A stretch of DNA of 64,000 nucleotides from Bradyrhizobium sp. 170. Its GTDB lineage: Bacteria > Pseudomonadota > Alphaproteobacteria > Rhizobiales > Xanthobacteraceae. The DNA lies in the NCBI RefSeq assembly GCF_023101085.1, contig NZ_CP064703.1, positions 7,316,001-7,380,000 on the forward strand. Direction: 5' to 3'. The stretch's first letter is position 1. The number at the start of each line of letters is the position of its first letter. Below, in pieces: positions 44,153 to 52,980 of the stretch. A model generated the notes under the pieces. It had not been told where the DNA came from and searched no databases. It worked only from the letters and a program-made list of their open reading frames with translations. A program made the translations under genes and the position numbers.

Positions 44153-45052
44153 CTAAGGCTTCGGTGCCGCGGCCACCGGCGGATGACCGGACGGATTGGC
44201 GAAGAAGCGGAAGAACTCGGAGTCGGGCCGCAGCAGGAAACGGGTGTCGTTGGAGCGGAGCCCAGTCTCATAGGCCGACATCGAACGGTAGAAAGCAAAG
44301 AAATCCGGATCCCTGCCATAGGCCTCCGCGAACAGCCGGTTGCGTTCGGCGTCGCCGACGCCGCGCGTCTGCTCGGCGGTCGAATTGGCCTCCGCAACGA
44401 TGACGGTCGCCTCACGATCGGCCCTGGAACGGATCTCCTGCGATTTCTGGCCGCCCTGGGCGCGGAATTCCTGGGCCTCCCGCTCGCGTTCGGTCTGCAT
44501 GCGCTTGTAGACCGCCTGGCTGTTCTGTTCCGGCAGATCGGCGCGGCGGATACGCACGTCGACCATCTGAATGCCGTACTGATCGGCCTCCTTGTCGAGA
44601 TAGTCGCGGATGCGCGTCATCAGGTTCTCGCGTTCGTCGCGCACCACAGTGATGAAGGTGACCTCGCCCAGCACGCGGCGCAGCGCCGCGTTCAGCAGCG
44701 TGGTGAGCTGGATGTTGGCGGCCTGGATCGAGCCGATGCTCTGATAGAAGCGCAGCGGGTTCTTGATCCTGTAGCGGGCGAAGGCGTCGACGACGAGCCG
44801 CTTCTGGTCGGAAGCGATGACTTCCTGCGACGGATTTTCCAGATCGAGGATGCGCTTGTCGATGCTGATGACGGTGTCGATGAACGGCGCCTTGAAGTTA
44901 AGGCCCGGCTCCGACACGACATCGACCGGCCGGCCGAGCCGGACCACGAGCGCCTGTTCGGTCTGCGACACCGTGAAGATCGAGCTGTAGCCCACGATCA
45001 CCGCGAGGAACAGCAGGACCAGGGTGACAATACCTGCAACCGGAGACCTCAT
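44153..45052 (-). CDS. hflC: FtsH protease regulator HflC
   Basis: 299 residues. An N-terminal membrane anchor (GIVTLVLLFLAVIVGYSSIF) is followed by an SPFH/band-7 domain (SEPGLNFKAPFIDTVISIDKR) and a long alanine/glutamate-rich coiled-coil segment (ADREATVIVAEANSTAEQTR). With HflK it forms a membrane ring around the FtsH protease and limits its action on membrane proteins. Its ATG overlaps the hflK stop as ATGA. Confidence 0.95.
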   Translation of the reverse strand: MRSPVAGIVTLVLLFLAVIVGYSSIFTVSQTEQALVVRLGRPVDVVSEPGLNFKAPFIDTVISIDKRILDLENPSQEVIASDQKRLVVDAFARYRIKNPLRFYQSIGSIQAANIQLTTLLNAALRRVLGEVTFITVVRDERENLMTRIRDYLDKEADQYGIQMVDVRIRRADLPEQNSQAVYKRMQTEREREAQEFRAQGGQKSQEIRSRADREATVIVAEANSTAEQTRGVGDAERNRLFAEAYGRDPDFFAFYRSMSAYETGLRSNDTRFLLRPDSEFFRFFANPSGHPPVAAAPKP

Positions 45053-46188
45053 CGGGTGCCTCCCTGCTGCTGCTGGCCAGCCGTCGGCGCCGGACGGCGC
45101 GGCGTCAGTTCGCTGAGCGGCAGATACGGCACGATGCTCTGTGCGGAGTTGCCGCCGTCATAGACCAGTTTCTCGGAGCCGCCGAGAATCCGCTCCATCG
45201 TCTCGAGATAAATTCGTTGCCGCGTCACGTCGGGCGCCTTCTTGTATTCATCATAGACCTTCGTAAATCGCGAGCTCTGGCCCTTGGCCTCGGCGACCGC
45301 CTGTTCCTTGTAACCCTCGGCGACCTGGAGGATCTGCGCGGCGCGACCGCGCGCGTCGGGAACGACCCGGTTGGCATAGGTCTGCGCCTCGTTCTGCAGC
45401 CGCTCGAAGTCGGCGCGCGCGGCCTGCACGTCGCGGAACGCGTCGATCACCTGCGCGGGCGGGTCGACCTTCTGCATCTGCACCTGCGTGATCTGAACGC
45501 CGGAGCCGTAGTGATCCAGCGTCTTCTGCATCAGCTCGTGGACGGCCTGCTCGGTCGTGTTGCGGGCGCCGGTGAGGATCGGCTGGATCTGCGAACGCCC
45601 GATCACCTCGCGCATCGCGCTTTCGGCCACCGCCTTCACGGTGCCTTCGGGATTCTGGATGTTGAAGAGATAATTGCCGACGCCGTCGGGCTTGATCCGC
45701 CACAACACGGTGAAGTCGACGTCGACGATGTTTTCGTCGCCGGTTAGCATAAGGCTTTCTTCCGGCACGTCCCGCATGGTGCGGCCTCTCCGCGCCGGAT
45801 CGTCAATCAGCGACATGCCGATCGAGAGGGTGGAGACGCGCAACGCTTTCGGCAGCAGCACGGTCTCGATCGGATAGGGCAGATGATAGTTCAGGCCGGG
45901 CTGCACGGTGCGCACATGCTTGCCGAAGCGCAGCACGACGCCGAGTTCTTCCGACTGCACGCGGAAGAATCCGGACAATCCCCAGATCGCCAGCGCGCCA
46001 ACCAGCACCAGCGCGATGCCCATGCCGCTGAAATGTCCGCCCGGCAGAAGCGCCTGCAGCTTGTCCTGGCCGCGCCGCAGAAGGTCCTCCAGATCGGGAG
46101 GCCTCGGCCCGACCGATTGCGGTCCGCCGCCCCATGGTCCCTTGGGACCCTGGCTCCATGGGCCCCCGCCTTGATTCTTCCACGGCAT
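45049..46188 (-). CDS. hflK: FtsH protease regulator HflK
   Basis: 379 residues. The N-terminal 60 residues are glycine/proline-rich (GGGPWSQGPKGPWGGGPQSV), then a single membrane helix, an SPFH domain (GVVLRFGKHVRTVQPGLNYH) and a coiled coil. A C-terminal tail PRRPAPTAGQQQQGGTR is low complexity, as in other HflK proteins. It partners with HflC, whose start overlaps its stop. The annotated start, MPWKNQGGGP, follows GGAGAGTTTAT. Confidence 0.95.
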   Translation of the reverse strand: MPWKNQGGGPWSQGPKGPWGGGPQSVGPRPPDLEDLLRRGQDKLQALLPGGHFSGMGIALVLVGALAIWGLSGFFRVQSEELGVVLRFGKHVRTVQPGLNYHLPYPIETVLLPKALRVSTLSIGMSLIDDPARRGRTMRDVPEESLMLTGDENIVDVDFTVLWRIKPDGVGNYLFNIQNPEGTVKAVAESAMREVIGRSQIQPILTGARNTTEQAVHELMQKTLDHYGSGVQITQVQMQKVDPPAQVIDAFRDVQAARADFERLQNEAQTYANRVVPDARGRAAQILQVAEGYKEQAVAEAKGQSSRFTKVYDEYKKAPDVTRQRIYLETMERILGGSEKLVYDGGNSAQSIVPYLPLSELTPRRPAPTAGQQQQGGTR

Positions 46189-46359
46189 ATAAACTCTCCT
46201 CTGCGGGGGGCCCGGGTCCGCCTGTTGGGCGGGATGCCTCAGCCTCGCATATCTGACCGGCTTTATAGGGGACCGCTAGGTCCCTTACAACGCAAGCTTC
46301 CGGCACGAAGCAGCTATGCTTGACGCCATAATTGTCAATGCAAACATTGGCTAGCGCGG

Positions 46360-46875
46360 TTAACGCTGTTGGCGCCGACGAAATGTCACATAGGAGAAGT
46401 CGGCGCTGTCGTCGGGACCGGCCGGATTCCGCACCCGCGCCACCTCTTCCCAGGCGGTTAGATCGACGGGTGGGAAACGCGTATCGCCGTCGGGCCGGGC
46501 GTGCACCTCGGTAATCTCCAGGCGATCCGCGCTTTCCATCCATTGGGCATAGATTTCCGCGCCGCCGATGATGGCGATCTCAGTGGCGAAACGCCGCAGC
46601 GCGTCGCCGGTCGCAATGGCCTTGGCGGCGGCGAACGAGGTGGTGACCACGGCACCGGCCGCGCGGTACGCGGCATCGCGCGTCACCACGATATTGGTCC
46701 GTCCGGGCAGCGGCCGGCGAGGAAACGACTCGAAGGTCTTGCGGCCCATCACGATCGGCTTTCCCATCGTCATCGCCTTTAACCGCTGCATGTCGGATTT
46801 CAGCCGCCACGGAATGGCGCCACCTGCCCCGATCACGCCGTTCTCCGCGACCGCAACGATGAGAACGATTTCCAT
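46360..46875 (-). CDS. folA: Dihydrofolate reductase
   Basis: 171 residues. Reduces dihydrofolate to tetrahydrofolate with NADPH, needed after thymidylate synthesis by ThyA encoded just upstream. The motifs VAENGVIGAGGAIPWRLKSD, GKPIVMGRKTFESFPRRPLP and EIAIIGGAEIYAQWM are all present. It starts on the base where the GNAT gene stops (TAATG), so co-translation is likely in the thyA-GNAT-folA cluster. Confidence 0.95.
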   Translation of the reverse strand: MEIVLIVAVAENGVIGAGGAIPWRLKSDMQRLKAMTMGKPIVMGRKTFESFPRRPLPGRTNIVVTRDAAYRAAGAVVTTSFAAAKAIATGDALRRFATEIAIIGGAEIYAQWMESADRLEITEVHARPDGDTRFPPVDLTAWEEVARVRNPAGPDDSADFSYVTFRRRQQR

Positions 46876-47360
46876 TACCGCGTCCCTTGCGCCAGCGCCG
46901 TCAGATCAGGACCGCCGACCCGGCAAATCGTCCACTCATCCATCAGTTCGGCGCCGAGCGATTTGTAGAATTCGATCGACGGCGTGTTCCAGTCCAGCAC
47001 CGACCATTGCAAGCGCGACCAGCCGTTTGCGACGCATTCCCTGGCGAGATGCACCAGGAGCGCCTTGCCGATGCCCTTGCCGCGCAGTGCGGGGCGAACG
47101 AACAGATCTTCCAGATAGATCCCGGAGCGGCCGCTGAAGGTCGAGAAATTGACGAACCAGACCGCGAAGCCGACGGGGACACCGTCCCATTCGGCGATCT
47201 CGCAGAACAATCGCGGATTGGCGCCGAACAGCGCCGCATCGATGTCGGCCTCCGTCGCCTCCATTTCGTGGAGCAGCTTTTCGTATTCGGCGAGTTCGCG
47301 CACGAACGACAGGACAAGTCCCGCTTCGCCCGGCCGCGCGCGGCGGATCAGAAGGGACAT
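46875..47360 (-). CDS. GNAT-family N-acetyltransferase
   Basis: 161 residues with the acetyl-CoA-binding motif A (LFVRPALRGKGIGKALLVHL) and motif B ending WNTPSIEFYKSLGAELMDEW, matching the diamine/small-molecule acetyltransferase type. The substrate is unknown. It is embedded between thyA and folA, 22 bases after the thyA stop and overlapping folA by one base; this position is frequent in related genomes but its reason is unclear. Confidence 0.88.
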   Translation of the reverse strand: MSLLIRRARPGEAGLVLSFVRELAEYEKLLHEMEATEADIDAALFGANPRLFCEIAEWDGVPVGFAVWFVNFSTFSGRSGIYLEDLFVRPALRGKGIGKALLVHLARECVANGWSRLQWSVLDWNTPSIEFYKSLGAELMDEWTICRVGGPDLTALAQGTR

Positions 47361-47382
47361 CAGATGCTCACACCGCTGCTAC

Positions 47383-48177
47383 TCATACGGCAACTTCGGC
47401 CTTGATATGCGGGTGCGGATCGTAGCCTTCGAGCGCAAAATCCTCGTAACGGAACGCGAAGATATCCTTCACCTCCGGATTGATCTTCATGACCGGCAAT
47501 TGACGCGTCGGCCGCGTCAGTTGCAGCCGCGCCTGTTCGAGATGGTTGGAGTAGAGATGCGCATCGCCGAGCGAGTGCACGAAATCGCCGGGCTTCAGGC
47601 CCGTTACCTGCGCGACCATCATGGTCAGCAGCGCATAGGACGCGATGTTGAAGGGCACGCCGAGGAACACGTCGGCCGAGCGCTGATAGAGCTGGCAGGA
47701 CAGCTTGCCGTTCGCGACGTAAAACTGAAACAGGCAGTGACAGGGCGGCAGCGCCATCTTGTCGACATCGGCGGGATTCCAGGCGCTCACGATCAGCCGC
47801 CGCGAATCCGGGTTGCGCCTGATCATGTCGATGACGTTGGAAATCTGGTCGATGCTGCGCCCGTCCGGCGCCGGCCACGAACGCCACTGCGATCCGTAGA
47901 CGGGCCCCAGATCGCCGTTTTCGTCGGCCCATTCATCCCAGATCGAAACGCCGTTGTCCTTTAGATATTTGATGTTGGTGTCGCCGGCGAGAAACCACAG
48001 CAATTCGTGCACGATCGCCTTCAGCGGCAACCGCTTGGTGGTCAGCATCGGAAACCCGGCCGACAGGTTGAAACGCATCTGGTGGCCGAAGACCGACAGC
48101 GTGCCGGTGCCGGTGCGATCGTGCTTTTCCGCGCCGTCTGAGAGGATACGTTCAAGCAGATCGTGGTACTGGTTCAT
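47383..48177 (-). CDS. thyA: Thymidylate synthase
   Basis: 264 residues, the standard length. It methylates dUMP to dTMP using methylene-tetrahydrofolate. The catalytic cysteine is in [14 protein letters not shown], with [14 protein letters not shown] just before it and the folate-binding [14 protein letters not shown] and [13 protein letters not shown]-terminus. A TATAAT -10-like hexamer lies upstream (48261-48266). Confidence 0.97.
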   Translation of the reverse strand: MNQYHDLLERILSDGAEKHDRTGTGTLSVFGHQMRFNLSAGFPMLTTKRLPLKAIVHELLWFLAGDTNIKYLKDNGVSIWDEWADENGDLGPVYGSQWRSWPAPDGRSIDQISNVIDMIRRNPDSRRLIVSAWNPADVDKMALPPCHCLFQFYVANGKLSCQLYQRSADVFLGVPFNIASYALLTMMVAQVTGLKPGDFVHSLGDAHLYSNHLEQARLQLTRPTRQLPVMKINPEVKDIFAFRYEDFALEGYDPHPHIKAEVAV

Positions 48178-48260
48178 GGCAGGTGCTTCAGGCCTTTTCA
48201 GGACGGCGAATTTAGCGGCCGGGACATCCGATCGACACGCCGATTCGGCCCCTCGCAGCG

Positions 48261-48266
48261 ATTATA
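48261..48266 (-). promoter_or_regulatory. Possible -10 element of thyA
   Basis: TATAAT on the minus strand, 84 bases before the thyA ATG. A good -35 hexamer at 16-18 bases upstream is not visible, so the promoter call is weak. Confidence 0.35.
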
Positions 48267-48301
48267 CCCGGAAAAATGATCATCCCCTGCGCAAACGACA
48301 A

Positions 48302-48325
48302 GGGGCGGAACCTGCGTCCCGCCCC
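48302..48325 (-). terminator. Intrinsic terminator after tctC
   Basis: On the minus strand GGGGCGG and CCGCCCC pair around a 10-base loop, followed by TTGTCGTTT. It lies 26 bases after the tctC stop and separates it from thyA. Confidence 0.7.
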
Positions 48326-48350
48326 TCGCCCATTGTCTTGATTGTATGGG

Positions 48351-49334
48351 TTAATTCACCGCTTTGAGCACCGGCGTCCACTTGGCGATTTCATTCTTCA
48401 CCAGAGTTCCCAGCGCCGCAGGCGTACGCTCGGCAGGAGCCGGGATCACACTGCCGAGATCGAGCAGTCGCTTGCGCACGCCCTCGTCTTCCAGCGCCTT
48501 GACGATCGCGGCGTTCAGCTTGGCGACGACATCCGCGGGCGTTCCCTTCGGCGCGAAAATCGCGTTCCACGCCTGGGCCTGGAAGGCCGGCAGCCCGGCC
48601 TCGGCGGTGGTCGGAACATTGGGTAGCGACGGATTGCGCTCGGCCGTCGCCACGGCATAGGCCTTGATGGTGCCGCCGTTGACCTGCGGTACCGCGTTGA
48701 CGATCTGGTCGCACATGTAATCGACCTGCCCGCCCACCAGCGCGTTCATCGCCGGACCGGTGCCGTTGAAGGGAACGCCGATCGGCTTGACTCCCAGGAT
48801 CGAGTTCAGCAATTCGCACGACACATTCGAAACCGAGCCGACGCCGGCATGCGCCGCGTTGACCTTGGATTCATTCGCTTTCACATAGGTCATGAATTCC
48901 TTGAGGTCCTTCGGCGGGAAATCCTTCCGCGCCAGGATCAGGATCGGGGTGCCGGCGAGCAGGCCGACCGGCTCGAAATCCTTCTCGGGGTGATAGGCGA
49001 GCTTGGGGTACAGCGGCACGGAAGCTGCGTGTGTTCCCATATGCCCTGTTATCAACGTATAGCCATCATTGGTGGCCTTCGATGCGCGCGTGGTGGCGGT
49101 GGTGCCGCCGGCGCCGACGACGTTCTCGATGATGATGGCTTGACCGAGCGTCTGCGCCATATGGCCGGTGACGATGCGCGCGATGACATCGGTCGGACCG
49201 CCAGCCGCGAACGGCACGATCATGGTGATGCTGCGCGTCGGATAGGCCTGAGCCTGAGCCTGCGAAGAAGACAAGCCCATTCCGGCAAGCACTGCCAGAA
49301 AACCGCTCGCGAGCGAGCGACCGTACCAATTCAT
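48351..49334 (-). CDS. tctC: Tripartite tricarboxylate transporter binding protein TctC
   Basis: 327 residues with a signal peptide ending SSQAQAQA and the TctC/Bug fold: YPTRSITMIVPFAAGGPTDV, then the GAGGTTATTRASKA and AHAGVGSVSNVSCELL blocks. Bug proteins bind carboxylates such as citrate, tartrate, glutamate or terephthalate; the ligand here is not evident. It starts after ATATCGGGAGGTC. The membrane genes tctA and tctB lie just upstream, so order on this strand is tctB, tctA, tctC. Confidence 0.9.
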   Translation of the reverse strand: MNWYGRSLASGFLAVLAGMGLSSSQAQAQAYPTRSITMIVPFAAGGPTDVIARIVTGHMAQTLGQAIIIENVVGAGGTTATTRASKATNDGYTLITGHMGTHAASVPLYPKLAYHPEKDFEPVGLLAGTPILILARKDFPPKDLKEFMTYVKANESKVNAAHAGVGSVSNVSCELLNSILGVKPIGVPFNGTGPAMNALVGGQVDYMCDQIVNAVPQVNGGTIKAYAVATAERNPSLPNVPTTAEAGLPAFQAQAWNAIFAPKGTPADVVAKLNAAIVKALEDEGVRKRLLDLGSVIPAPAERTPAALGTLVKNEIAKWTPVLKAVN

Positions 49335-49446
49335 TTTGACCTCCCGATATCCGTTGCAACGCCGAACCCGCCGGCCGGCATTTTCCATGGCATAGAAAAT
49401 TAGCCCGAAGTCGACCAGACTTCGGGCTGCGGCGCACCGACGCAGG

Positions 49447-51015
49447 TCAGTTTTCTGACTCCACGAACACCTCGTCGCGCTTCTTGCGCAACGAAGGCAG
49501 TACCGCAAGCACAAGCAGGGCCGCAGCAATCGCCATCAGCACCGCCGACAACGGGCGGGTCAGGAACACTGACCAGTCGCCGCGCGAGATCAGAAGCGCC
49601 CGCCGCAGGTTCTCTTCCATCAACGGCCCGAGCACCATGCCGAGCAGCAACGGCGCCGGCTCGAAATCGTGCTTGATCAGCCAGTAGCCGACCAGCCCGA
49701 ACGCACCGGCGAGCATGACGTCGACCGGAGCGTTGTTCACCGAGTAGATGCCGATGGAACAGAAGATCACGATGGACGGGAACATCAGGCGATACGGCAC
49801 CCGCAGCAGCCGCACCCAGATGCCGACCAGTGGCAGGTTGATGATGAGCAGCATCAAATTGCCGACCCACATCGAGGCGATCATGCCCCAGACGAGTTCC
49901 GGCTGCTTCTGCATCACCTGAGGACCGGGCACGATGCCGTGAATGGTCATCGCGCCGACCATCAGCGCCATCACCGCGTTCGGCGGAATGCCGAGCGTCA
50001 AGAGCGGGATGAACGAGGTCTGGGCGGCGGCGTTGTTGGCGCTTTCGGGCGCCGCAACGCCCTGGATCGCGCCGCGGCCGAACTTCTGCGGTGTTTTCGA
50101 TATCTTCTTTTCGAGCGTGTAGGCCGCGAACGATGCGATCACGGCGCCGCCGCCCGGCAGAATACCGAGGATCGATCCGAGCACTGTGCCGCGCCCGATC
50201 GCGGGCGCCGCATCCTTGAGATCCTTTGCCGTCGGCATCAGGCCCGAGACCTTTTGCTGAACCAATTGGCGGTCGCTTTCGCCGCCGGCATCGAGATTGC
50301 GGATGATCTCCGCAAACCCGAACAGCCCCATCGCCACCGTGGCGAAGCCGAGACCGTCGGCCAGTTCGGGAATGTTGAAGGCCATGCGCGATGCGCCGGT
50401 TTCGATGTCGGATCCCACCATCGACAGCAGCAGGCCCAACACGATCATCGCGATCGCCTTCAGCACCGAGCCCTTCGCGAGCACGACCGCGAAAATCAGG
50501 CCGAGCACCATCAGCGAGAAGTATTCGGCAGGCCCGAATGCCAGCGCGAGCTTGGTGAGCGGCGCGCCCAGCACGGCGATCAGAACGGTCGCGACGCAGC
50601 CGGCGAAAAACGAGCCGATTGCAGCGATCGCCAGCGCCGGACCGGCGCGGCCCTGTTTGGCCATCTGGAAGCCATCGAGCGCGGTGACCACAGACCCGGC
50701 CTCTCCGGGGATGTTGACCAGGATCGACGTGGTCGAGCCGCCATACTGCGCACCGTAATAGATGCCGGCCAGCATGATCAGCGCGCCCACCGGCGGCAGG
50801 CCAAACGTAATCGGAAGCAACATGGCCACCGTGGCGATGGTACCGATGCCCGGCAGCACGCCCACGAGCGTGCCGACCAGCGCACCGATCAGGCACAGCA
50901 GAATGTTGACGGGGATCGGAATGGAAGTCCCGCCAAGGAATGCGGGCGTCCATTGCACGAGGTTGAAAACGACACCGAAGCCGAGGCCAAGGTTTGAGAA
51001 AACATCTCCCATCAC
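49447..51015 (-). CDS. tctA: Tripartite tricarboxylate transporter large membrane subunit TctA
   Basis: 522 residues, about eleven to twelve membrane helices. Family marks are GALVGTLVGVLPGIGTIATV, then YYGAQYGGSTTSILVNIPGE, and in the middle ILPGGGAVIASFAAYTLEKK. It forms the sodium-coupled carboxylate channel with TctB. It begins four bases after the tctB stop. Confidence 0.95.
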   Translation of the reverse strand: MMGDVFSNLGLGFGVVFNLVQWTPAFLGGTSIPIPVNILLCLIGALVGTLVGVLPGIGTIATVAMLLPITFGLPPVGALIMLAGIYYGAQYGGSTTSILVNIPGEAGSVVTALDGFQMAKQGRAGPALAIAAIGSFFAGCVATVLIAVLGAPLTKLALAFGPAEYFSLMVLGLIFAVVLAKGSVLKAIAMIVLGLLLSMVGSDIETGASRMAFNIPELADGLGFATVAMGLFGFAEIIRNLDAGGESDRQLVQQKVSGLMPTAKDLKDAAPAIGRGTVLGSILGILPGGGAVIASFAAYTLEKKISKTPQKFGRGAIQGVAAPESANNAAAQTSFIPLLTLGIPPNAVMALMVGAMTIHGIVPGPQVMQKQPELVWGMIASMWVGNLMLLIINLPLVGIWVRLLRVPYRLMFPSIVIFCSIGIYSVNNAPVDVMLAGAFGLVGYWLIKHDFEPAPLLLGMVLGPLMEENLRRALLISRGDWSVFLTRPLSAVLMAIAAALLVLAVLPSLRKKRDEVFVESEN

Positions 51016-51019
51016 GCCC

Positions 51020-51520
51020 TCACCGGATCAAGAAAGTCGGCAGAAGCTGCAGAGGCAGGCCCAGCGCATAAGGAAACAAAAGGCTGCAGAACGCCGTCAG
51101 GCAGGCGCCGACGATCAGCGTTTCTACCCACCGCGTTTCCGGTGTGCCGCATGCCGCGATGACGAAGCTTGCCATGGCCGCGAAGATCATTCCCATCGGC
51201 CGGATCGTGAAGGCAAACGATAGGATCGCCAGCGACACGAACAGAGGGCCCCGCCAGTGGTATTTCGCAAGGTGAGCGCCTTCGCTCAAAACGCCGACGA
51301 CGGCGATGGCGGCGCCCAGGCCCAGCAGCAGAAATCCGAACATCCGCGGCGCGGTGCCGGCGCCGAACGAGAAACCGCGCATGCCTTGCAGATCGCTCGA
51401 CGCCCAAAGGGCGAACAAGGCGATAGCCATCAGGGCTATTCCGCCGACGAAATCCTGCGGGCCGCGAACCCATTTCGGCAAGATCGATTTGACCGGCTCC
51501 TGGCCGGGCGTGGCGTTCAT
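51020..51520 (-). CDS. tctB: Tripartite tricarboxylate transporter small membrane subunit TctB
   Basis: 166 residues with about four membrane helices (DFVGGIALMAIALFALWAS, LGLGAAIAVVGVLSEGAH and two more at the C-terminus), the TctB pattern. It is the small membrane partner of TctA. First gene of the tct group. Confidence 0.88.
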   Translation of the reverse strand: MNATPGQEPVKSILPKWVRGPQDFVGGIALMAIALFALWASSDLQGMRGFSFGAGTAPRMFGFLLLGLGAAIAVVGVLSEGAHLAKYHWRGPLFVSLAILSFAFTIRPMGMIFAAMASFVIAACGTPETRWVETLIVGACLTAFCSLLFPYALGLPLQLLPTFLIR

Positions 51521-51907
51521 GGATACTCCTCCCCCAAAGCGGGCTTGAGCCCGTTGCTTGGATAACCTGAATACTTGTCCCGGAAACTTGCTAGCGAGTT
51601 TCCTTGGACAACGCCAGCAAAACCCAAAGTCTCAAGGTTGCAATCAGGCCCGGCAAAGGGCCGCAGATCGCAACCATCGCGATTGGAGCACCGCGGCCTC
51701 CCGAGTGATTGGCGATCAGCAGCGCGATCCGCGCGGCCGGTGGCGATAATTCGTGCACGCCGGGACGTAAACCCGCCCCGTCGCATTTTCGGGAATGGTC
51801 GAATTCGTGGCGAAACCGCAACTTGGCGACATCAAACCGAAAGTATTACCCCGCGTTCCCCACTCGTTAAGCCGCCTTCGGCCCTATTTTTCTCCAAACT
51901 TGCACCC
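51521..51907. other. Intergenic region upstream of tctB and ssrA
   Basis: About 390 bases between divergent tctB and ssrA, expected to hold two promoters. I see a TATATT hexamer at 51908-51913 that could be the ssrA -10, but no matching -35. Small frames on both strands show no features. Confidence 0.4.
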
Positions 51908-51917
51908 TATATTGGGG

Positions 51918-52236
51918 GTGCCGGTTCGCCGGCTATGGAAATAAATGACCGTCGCAATAAACCATTCGGACCCGGGGGCAGTACCCGGCGCCTCCACCCA
52001 AGCCCACCCCTCGTGCGGGTTTCGGCGGGGGCGAACCAGGATCGACGAGGGCGTAAAGGGCGAGTTTTTTCTCGGTATGGTTCCGCCGTTATCGGGCTAT
52101 GCAATAGTTGCAAACGACAACTATGCTCCGGTTGCTCAGGCTGCGTAACGCAGTTTGAAAAACCAAGTCTAAAGTCCTGGTGGGTTAAGCTCCGCTAGGC
52201 GGGGTTCGGAGGCACCTGGCAACAGAAGCCTCCACT
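51918..52236 (+). ncRNA. ssrA: Circularly permuted two-piece tmRNA
   Basis: The acceptor piece comes first, the mark of permuted alphaproteobacterial tmRNA: a T-arm CCGGG-GGCAGTA-CCCGG at about 51972-51987 and the 3' acceptor strand CGCCTCC (51989-51995) followed by ACCCA. After an excised spacer of about 26 bases the coding piece starts at 52027 with GGGGGCG, which pairs with CGCCTCC over seven positions with one G-U. Then come GGATCGACGAGGGCGTAAAG and the tag frame at 52110-52148, ANDNYAPVAQAA then TAA. It ends in a hairpin, GGAGGC...GCCTCC at 52208-52233. The ends are approximate. It frees stalled ribosomes and tags the products. Confidence 0.93.
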
Positions 52237-52392
52237 TTATTCTTTCATTTCCGGCCGACGACGCCGTTCTGCCGCAAATTCGCTCCGTCACGCCTGCTGA
52301 CCTGCGGCTCCCGCCGGGGTAGCATGGGGCAAGGGGGCGAGTCGGGAGACCGGCGGCCATCCAACGTAACAGGACGACCATACAGGACGACC

Positions 52393-52908
52393 ATGGCGAC
52401 CGATCATATCCGTTATGACGTGCTGGCGCGCGACGCGCTGCGCGGGGTGCTGCGCCGCGTGCTGACCGACGCCGCCGAACACGGCCTGCCGGGCGAGCAT
52501 CATTTCTTCATCACCTTCCTGTCCACCGCCGACGGCGTGAAGCTGTCGCCGCGGCTTTTGGCGCAATATCCGGAAGAGATGACGATCATCCTGCAGCATC
52601 AGTTCTGGGATCTGGTGGTGACCGAGGATCGTTTCGAGGTCGGCCTGTCGTTCGGCGGCATCCCCGAGCGGCTGGTGGTGCCGTTCGCGGCGATCAAGAG
52701 TTTTCTCGATCCCTCGGTGCAGTTCGGCCTGCAATTCGAGCCGTCGGAAGCCACGGCAGAAACGCCTGCAGCGAAGCTGCCGGCTGTCCCCGCTCCGTCC
52801 GCCCTGCCCGTCGCCGCGCCGGAGCCCGCCGCGGAAAGCAAGGACGAGCCGGCGAAGACGGGCGAAGGCGCGGAAGTGGTGCGGCTGGATCGCTTCCGCA
52901 AGAAATAA
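52393..52908 (+). CDS. sspB: SspB-type ClpXP adaptor
   Basis: 171 residues. The N-terminal 120 form the SspB-alpha fold (YDVLARDALRGVLRRVLTDA, HHFFITFLSTADGVKLSPRL, LQHQFWDLVVTEDRFEVGLS), which binds ssrA tags. A flexible alanine/proline-rich linker leads to the C-terminal ClpX-binding motif EVVRLDRFRKK. It delivers tmRNA-tagged proteins to the ClpXP protease. The gene is about 155 bases downstream of ssrA itself, which links tag synthesis and tag recognition. I use ATG 52393; the 23 upstream codons have no family likeness. Confidence 0.93.
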   Translation: MATDHIRYDVLARDALRGVLRRVLTDAAEHGLPGEHHFFITFLSTADGVKLSPRLLAQYPEEMTIILQHQFWDLVVTEDRFEVGLSFGGIPERLVVPFAAIKSFLDPSVQFGLQFEPSEATAETPAAKLPAVPAPSALPVAAPEPAAESKDEPAKTGEGAEVVRLDRFRKK

Positions 52909-52980
52909 TCCAAGCGCGAGAAAATCGGCTACGCTGTAGTGTAAACGTTCCGCCACTTCACGGCGCAACGGACATCACGC

